Origin: Rhodobacteraceae bacterium HLUCCA12 | GTDB taxonomy: Bacteria > Pseudomonadota > Alphaproteobacteria > Rhodobacterales > Rhodobacteraceae | Direction of reading: 5' to 3' | NCBI GenBank assembly: GCA_001314715.1 | Contig: LJSV01000011.1 | Location: forward strand, 48,313-112,312 | Length of the DNA stretch: 64,000 nt | Part shown: piece after piece, positions 61,401 to 64,000 of the stretch | How positions within the stretch are numbered: the stretch's first letter is position 1 | Layout of the letters: each line of letters opens with the position of its first letter | The notes under the pieces: model-generated | Databases searched by the model: none | What the model was told of the DNA's origin: nothing | Seen by the model: the letters and a program-made list of their open reading frames with translations, nothing else | Position numbers and translations under genes: made by a program

Positions 61401-62045
61401 GCGGATGCACCTTCCATGCGCTTGCACCCCTTTCCGCTTTATCCCGTGCAGCAGGTGCCCAGAGGAGCAGAGGATTTCGCGCGCCCGCGCCGCTGGTTGT
61501 TCTCTTTCGTCGGCGCGCGGGCTCAGAAAAACTACCTGACCCGGGCGCGCGACATGATCATTGATCTGCTCGCGGACGACCCACGCGGCATGGTGATTGA
61601 CCGCGACGGTTGGCACTATCAGAAGATCGTTTACGACGCTCAGGTCCTCGAAAAGGCCGCACCGGGCGTCGAGGGGCTAATCGACGATACTCACTCCAAG
61701 GCCTTTAGAGAGATTATGGACGACTCAGTCTTCACACTATGCCCATCGGGGTCGGGGCCGAACTCGATCCGGCTTTGGGAAGCGATGGTCAATGGCTCGA
61801 TCCCGGTCATACTGTCCGACAGCTGGGCCGCGCCGGGCGATGCGGCGCTGTGGGAGGCCGCGACCGTGCGCTGTGCAGAGACGGCCGAGGCCATTGCCGC
61901 GCTGCCTAAACGGCTCGAAAGGATCGCCGAATCGCAGGAGCGATTGCAGGCGATGAGGGAAGTTCTCATGAAACTGAGTGAAAGGTATGGGCCGAAAGGG
62001 TTTGTAATTGATTTGGCACACTATCTTGACGATCAACTCGCCTAA
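58476..62045 (+). CDS. Large protein with two exostosin-like domains and a glycosyltransferase-like core
   Basis: The product of up to 1189 residues has two homologous exostosin-type domains, about residues 76-400 and 865-1189. Each begins DWQYPAxTEQHAF and carries VSQH/VCQH, RPFPLYPVQ-like, LFSFVGA, CPSGSGPNSIRLWE and PVIxxDS. Between them (about 600-840) is a glycosyltransferase-like domain with LIDDDSPLPRLNRK and NSDIHFD. It probably adds sugars to a surface glycan. The first part is AT-rich, the last GC-rich. The exact start is uncertain; ATG 58551 and 58587 are alternatives. Confidence 0.7.
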   Translation: MHLLMGNATRQVGASKLRLIRQRAAMRKIQLRAADPVMIDSRRCDSTLDLSNPAQKSAEGLLGNHIALQENILSYDKDWQYPAKTEQHAFRRIRDAVVVPNGVTYVAYPWATLIDKLKSNASDAQEHLERFKEFTQLVPDGSLKITVCQHIALREFLHLFLECGIGEIFWSHASVSGLGNLDLENILIRPFPLYPVQAESVAPKEILSDRHYLFSFVGAKSEEFYLTQARNWIYEILRDHPCGKVILRDKWHYDDVVYSHQIHGHIEGSFSAVALVDKNASAEFRDILLKSVFSLCPSGSGPNSIRLWESLGLGAIPVIMADSYVPPGNPELWKAAAVFCKETPDAIKRLPWELEKISRRPTALERMRAAGRQLWNLYGPSSFVTDVEKRMLALGEIANLGRKLEMSVRELLMEAPTSRNGISQSVASTVLMIYSTQLLLEGPRFLAILKKDQTLAQLAAMSMEALPREHSAARHFERILDRQIDLLASDGPLEGTDQEIYRIPSSIACLVEALGSTSVNQVQFSASRTDEKSMANVPFELSRNMEGSEVAEASLRGFTTQQETKFGDRVGQALESAESVRSADSDEASLPPPALPPSGIDDRELFLFMPFYTPPDASRAAELLYCLDRNLETGLFARIILLIDDDSPLPRLNRKIDILRLRRRPTYLDWVRAARKICPGHIAVLANSDIHFDTTIKRLSEIFSADARSFVALSRFDRRGSELVAHPNPHWSQDMWAFIPDADDHMLNEERLDVALGVPRCDNKIAYVFATQGYTVLNPFPFVRSVHVHESDLRYYSKKGDVRVLGGVAYVHPGATLTEPAELDFDIWAIRTNQVRDVKLNRTLERWAEEARLAENSRPAWVAHDADWQYPAITEQHAFNRMRELLPTEYGPYDSVYLGFPFATLIDMHAQHGADHPRTRVLQAALDAQVPQLRRYKQVVTVSQHIRARQFAELFIRAGVTDLFWSHCVTGEQFFADAPSMRLHPFPLYPVQQVPRGAEDFARPRRWLFSFVGARAQKNYLTRARDMIIDLLADDPRGMVIDRDGWHYQKIVYDAQVLEKAAPGVEGLIDDTHSKAFREIMDDSVFTLCPSGSGPNSIRLWEAMVNGSIPVILSDSWAAPGDAALWEAATVRCAETAEAIAALPKRLERIAESQERLQAMREVLMKLSERYGPKGFVIDLAHYLDDQLA

Positions 62046-62085
62046 GTGCACATAGAAGTACGGTTTGGAAAGAAAGGCGATTGAA

Positions 62086-63069
62086 GTGGCTGCAAATGAA
62101 GTTCAGAAGGCGCAGTTCAAGCGGGGTTATGCTTGGCCGAATCCCGCATTTCCATTTCGCGTATTGTTCGAAGGTCATAAATGTCGAGTGTTTGTTATCG
62201 ATAATCTCAGCCATAATTGGCAGTGGATGGAAAAGTGGAAGAATGGGATCAGAGAAACCGATTTTTTCTTCATAAGGGTTGGTTGGCATCAAGATGCAGC
62301 TATGATCGCCAATGGTGTTGCTATGCTTGATGAATTCGGGCTGAACAAAGACAATTTCTTTGTTCTGGCGAATTCAGATGAGGAGCGACGCGGTTTCATG
62401 GATGTCGGAATCGAGTCAGAAATAGTAAATGCGAATGCGTGGATTGATACCGACACCATGAGTATTTTGAATGTTGAAAAACACTACGATGCGATATATG
62501 TCGGGCGCCTTGTCGCGTTCAAGCGGCACTACCTCGCATCCAAGGTGGAAAACTTGGCGATAGTTGCGGGAAACGCGCATCGACCCGAAGTCGTATCCCC
62601 TCCTCGGAATATATATTTGAACAATGGACCGCTAACGCAACCCGAAGTGGCATTGAAAATAAACCAGTCAAAAGTCGGATTGATCTTATCTGAGAGTGAA
62701 GGTGCCTGTAAGGCGTCAAGCGAATATTTGCTTTGCGGGATTCCTGTCGTATCAACGCCATCAACGGGAGGAAGAGATGCATGGTACAATGAGTATAATT
62801 CGATCGTCTGCGAAGCTGACGAGGATGCCATCGCGGATGCCGTGAGGTATTTTATTAATAACCCGCGAGATCCGGAAATCATTCGAAGCGATCACCTCGC
62901 AATTGCTCGAGGGTTCAGGAGGACATTTATAGATATATTCCATAAGGTTATAAGACGTTTCGAAGAAGATAGTGTGGACGCAGAAAGTTTCTTAGAGAAG
63001 AATAGAATAAAAAACCTTCGGCTCTCTCAGAAACCAGATTTCGAGACTATTTTCGGGACTAGTCAATGA
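62086..63069 (+). CDS. GT-B family glycosyltransferase
   Basis: This protein of about 327 residues carries YVGRLVAFKRHYLASKVENL, LSESEGACKASSEYLLCGIPVVSTPSTGGRDAWY, the donor-binding E-x7-E signature of GT4-like enzymes, and AIADAVRYFINNP. I chose GTG 62086 with AAAGGCG before it; an upstream TTG at 62065 is in frame. It is AT-rich. Likely acts on the same glycan as the preceding protein. It overlaps the next ORF (ATGA). Confidence 0.8.
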   Translation: MAANEVQKAQFKRGYAWPNPAFPFRVLFEGHKCRVFVIDNLSHNWQWMEKWKNGIRETDFFFIRVGWHQDAAMIANGVAMLDEFGLNKDNFFVLANSDEERRGFMDVGIESEIVNANAWIDTDTMSILNVEKHYDAIYVGRLVAFKRHYLASKVENLAIVAGNAHRPEVVSPPRNIYLNNGPLTQPEVALKINQSKVGLILSESEGACKASSEYLLCGIPVVSTPSTGGRDAWYNEYNSIVCEADEDAIADAVRYFINNPRDPEIIRSDHLAIARGFRRTFIDIFHKVIRRFEEDSVDAESFLEKNRIKNLRLSQKPDFETIFGTSQ

Positions 63070-63254
63070 GCATGGAAGCGCTTAGGGAAGACAAATCTAT
63101 TCACGAATTTCCGTCTGCCAAAATTTGCGTCCGAAAAATTTTAGGTCAGAGGCAATTGGTTCATTTTCTCGACGGGTTGTTGCTTAAGCTTCTAATTCGT
63201 GCAGGGTGGTGGAAAAAACGGATCAATGATACAACGTCACGGAAGGTTTTGTAG
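63066..63254 (+). CDS. Small ORF in the glycan region (62 aa)
   Basis: This 62-residue frame (MSMEALREDKSIHEFPSAKICVRKILGQRQ...) overlaps the glycosyltransferase stop by ATGA and its TAG directly abuts the sulfotransferase ATG. The composition is basic. It could be a real small protein or a coupling ORF. Confidence 0.45.
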   Translation: MSMEALREDKSIHEFPSAKICVRKILGQRQLVHFLDGLLLKLLIRAGWWKKRINDTTSRKVL

Positions 63255-64000
63255 ATGCTGGATTTGAGCAGTAGCCTCTTCTTGATTCATATACCCAAGA
63301 CTGGAGGCTCCTCGATAGAGGTGGCTCACGGGTTCACTCCCAACACGAAAGTTCCGAACCGTACTCACGTACTGCTACGTCATCAAAATGCACGTGAACT
63401 TTTTTCTTATCTCGAAAAGAATAGAATAAATCAGAAAATTACCGTTTTCAGTATTATTAGGAATGCTTATGATCGTATTAAATCAACATATCGACATCAT
63501 TTAAAGTCACTAGATGAGAGTGGCCTCGGTGATCAAGCCCAAGATTATTCGTTTGATCAGTATGTGGACACTATTAGAAGATTTCATGAGAGCGAAGGCG
63601 TTAGTGTTCACAAGGAGCGCGTATTTCGTGATGAATGGCCGAAATTTCCGGCGGCAAATTTCAGGCATATTCAAACTCTCAATTGGTGGCTTGAAGGGCT
63701 TGCCGACGAGTGTATTTTTTTAAATTTTGAATCTCTCGAGAGAGATTACAATTCCAAGATATCCTCTCAATCGGGGGTGAAGTCTATTCCTCGTCACAAT
63801 GTCACTCCCAAAAAATACTCCAGCGTCTCATGCGAGTATGGGGAGGAAACTGCAAATATCATTAGCGATATATTTGGCGATGAAATCATTCGTTTTAACA
63901 TGGAGAAACGCGCGAAAGTTGGTGATGCCCTGAGGGGCGGCATATCAAGGCGGTGTCGAGTCGCCGTCAATTCTCTGCTGAGAAAAGGATATGCCACATG
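63255..64000 (+). CDS. Sulfotransferase family protein (cut by window end)
   Basis: At least 248 codons are open from ATG 63255 to the window end. The N-terminus LFLIHIPKTGGSSIEVAHG is the phosphosulfate-binding loop of PAPS-dependent sulfotransferases, and FSIIRNAYDRIKSTYRHH is the second, 3'-phosphate-binding motif. It would move sulfate from PAPS to a sugar hydroxyl. With the neighbouring glycosyltransferases it points to a sulfated surface glycan. Confidence 0.82.
   Translation, partial: MLDLSSSLFLIHIPKTGGSSIEVAHGFTPNTKVPNRTHVLLRHQNARELFSYLEKNRINQKITVFSIIRNAYDRIKSTYRHHLKSLDESGLGDQAQDYSFDQYVDTIRRFHESEGVSVHKERVFRDEWPKFPAANFRHIQTLNWWLEGLADECIFLNFESLERDYNSKISSQSGVKSIPRHNVTPKKYSSVSCEYGEETANIISDIFGDEIIRFNMEKRAKVGDALRGGISRRCRVAVNSLLRKGYAT

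Noticed and set aside
16677..64000. A right attachment site for the prophage
   Set aside because: The only other similar sequence, at 25077-25101, is the T arm of the phage tRNA-Arg(UCG); no copy of the tRNA-Arg(CCG) 3' end was found after 58 kb.

Overview
The window is GC-rich DNA from an alphaproteobacterium, most likely a member of the Rhodobacteraceae. The main evidence is an iscR-led suf operon of the Rhodobacter type: IscR has a single cysteine, and an Irr-type iron control element lies in its promoter. It falls into three parts: host chromosome (1 to about 16.4 kb), a lambda-like siphophage prophage (about 16.68 to 58.26 kb), and a surface-glycan cargo region that continues past the window edge (58.48 to 64 kb).

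Host part. An endonuclease/exonuclease/phosphatase-fold protein and a phospholipase D family protein overlap as a pair. They are followed by a pyruvate,phosphate dikinase-like enzyme with an unusual N-terminus, a secreted SleB-type cell wall hydrolase, and an oppositely oriented alpha/beta hydrolase. The Fe-S assembly operon then runs iscR, a NifS-like cysteine desulfurase, sufB, three tiny membrane genes, a polysaccharide pyruvyl transferase-like gene, sufC, sufD, two small membrane proteins and sufS. No sufA or sufT follows. Just after sufS a good tRNA promoter drives a broken 5' portion of tRNA-Arg(CCG). An intact tRNA-Arg(CCG) lies about 135 bp further on and abuts the phage integrase.

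Prophage. A leftward operon of tightly overlapping genes (22.24 to 16.71 kb) carries small unknown proteins, an HNH protein, an MT-A70 methyltransferase, a free-standing ClpX-type zinc-binding domain, a DUF4326 protein, an AlpA-like protein and the integrase. A CI-type S24 repressor, co-transcribed with a glycine-zipper membrane protein, sits between two near-identical promoter-operators, PL (22.3 kb) and PR (23.75 kb). PR appears to start a leaderless cro mRNA. The rightward early region (23.8 to 33 kb) holds small regulators, a DUF2303 protein, a TSCPD protein, DUF1376-like and DUF6362-like proteins, two tRNA genes (Arg-UCG and an initiator-like Met-CAU), and a ParB/DNA-methyltransferase fusion. 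A strong terminator preceded by a tiny ORF stands directly before the packaging genes.

The structural operon follows lambda order: terminase small and large (gpA type), gpW, portal, protease with nested scaffold, decoration protein, capsid, joining proteins, tail tube, G/GT chaperone with a -1 frameshift, tape measure, distal tail proteins and a 1724-residue J-like tip protein. Lysis genes follow: holin candidates, an M15 endolysin with a C-terminal membrane segment, and nested Rz/Rz1. Reverse-strand accessory genes interrupt the late region: a DUF3800 protein, a 97-residue unknown, and a BrnT/BrnA toxin-antitoxin pair flanked by a perfect 41-bp direct repeat.

Cargo region. Downstream of the spanins are AT-richer genes: a 1189-residue protein with two exostosin-like domains around a glycosyltransferase-like core, a GT-B glycosyltransferase, a small ORF, and a sulfotransferase cut by the window end. 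No attR matching the tRNA-Arg 3' end is visible, so it is open whether these genes belong to the prophage or the host.
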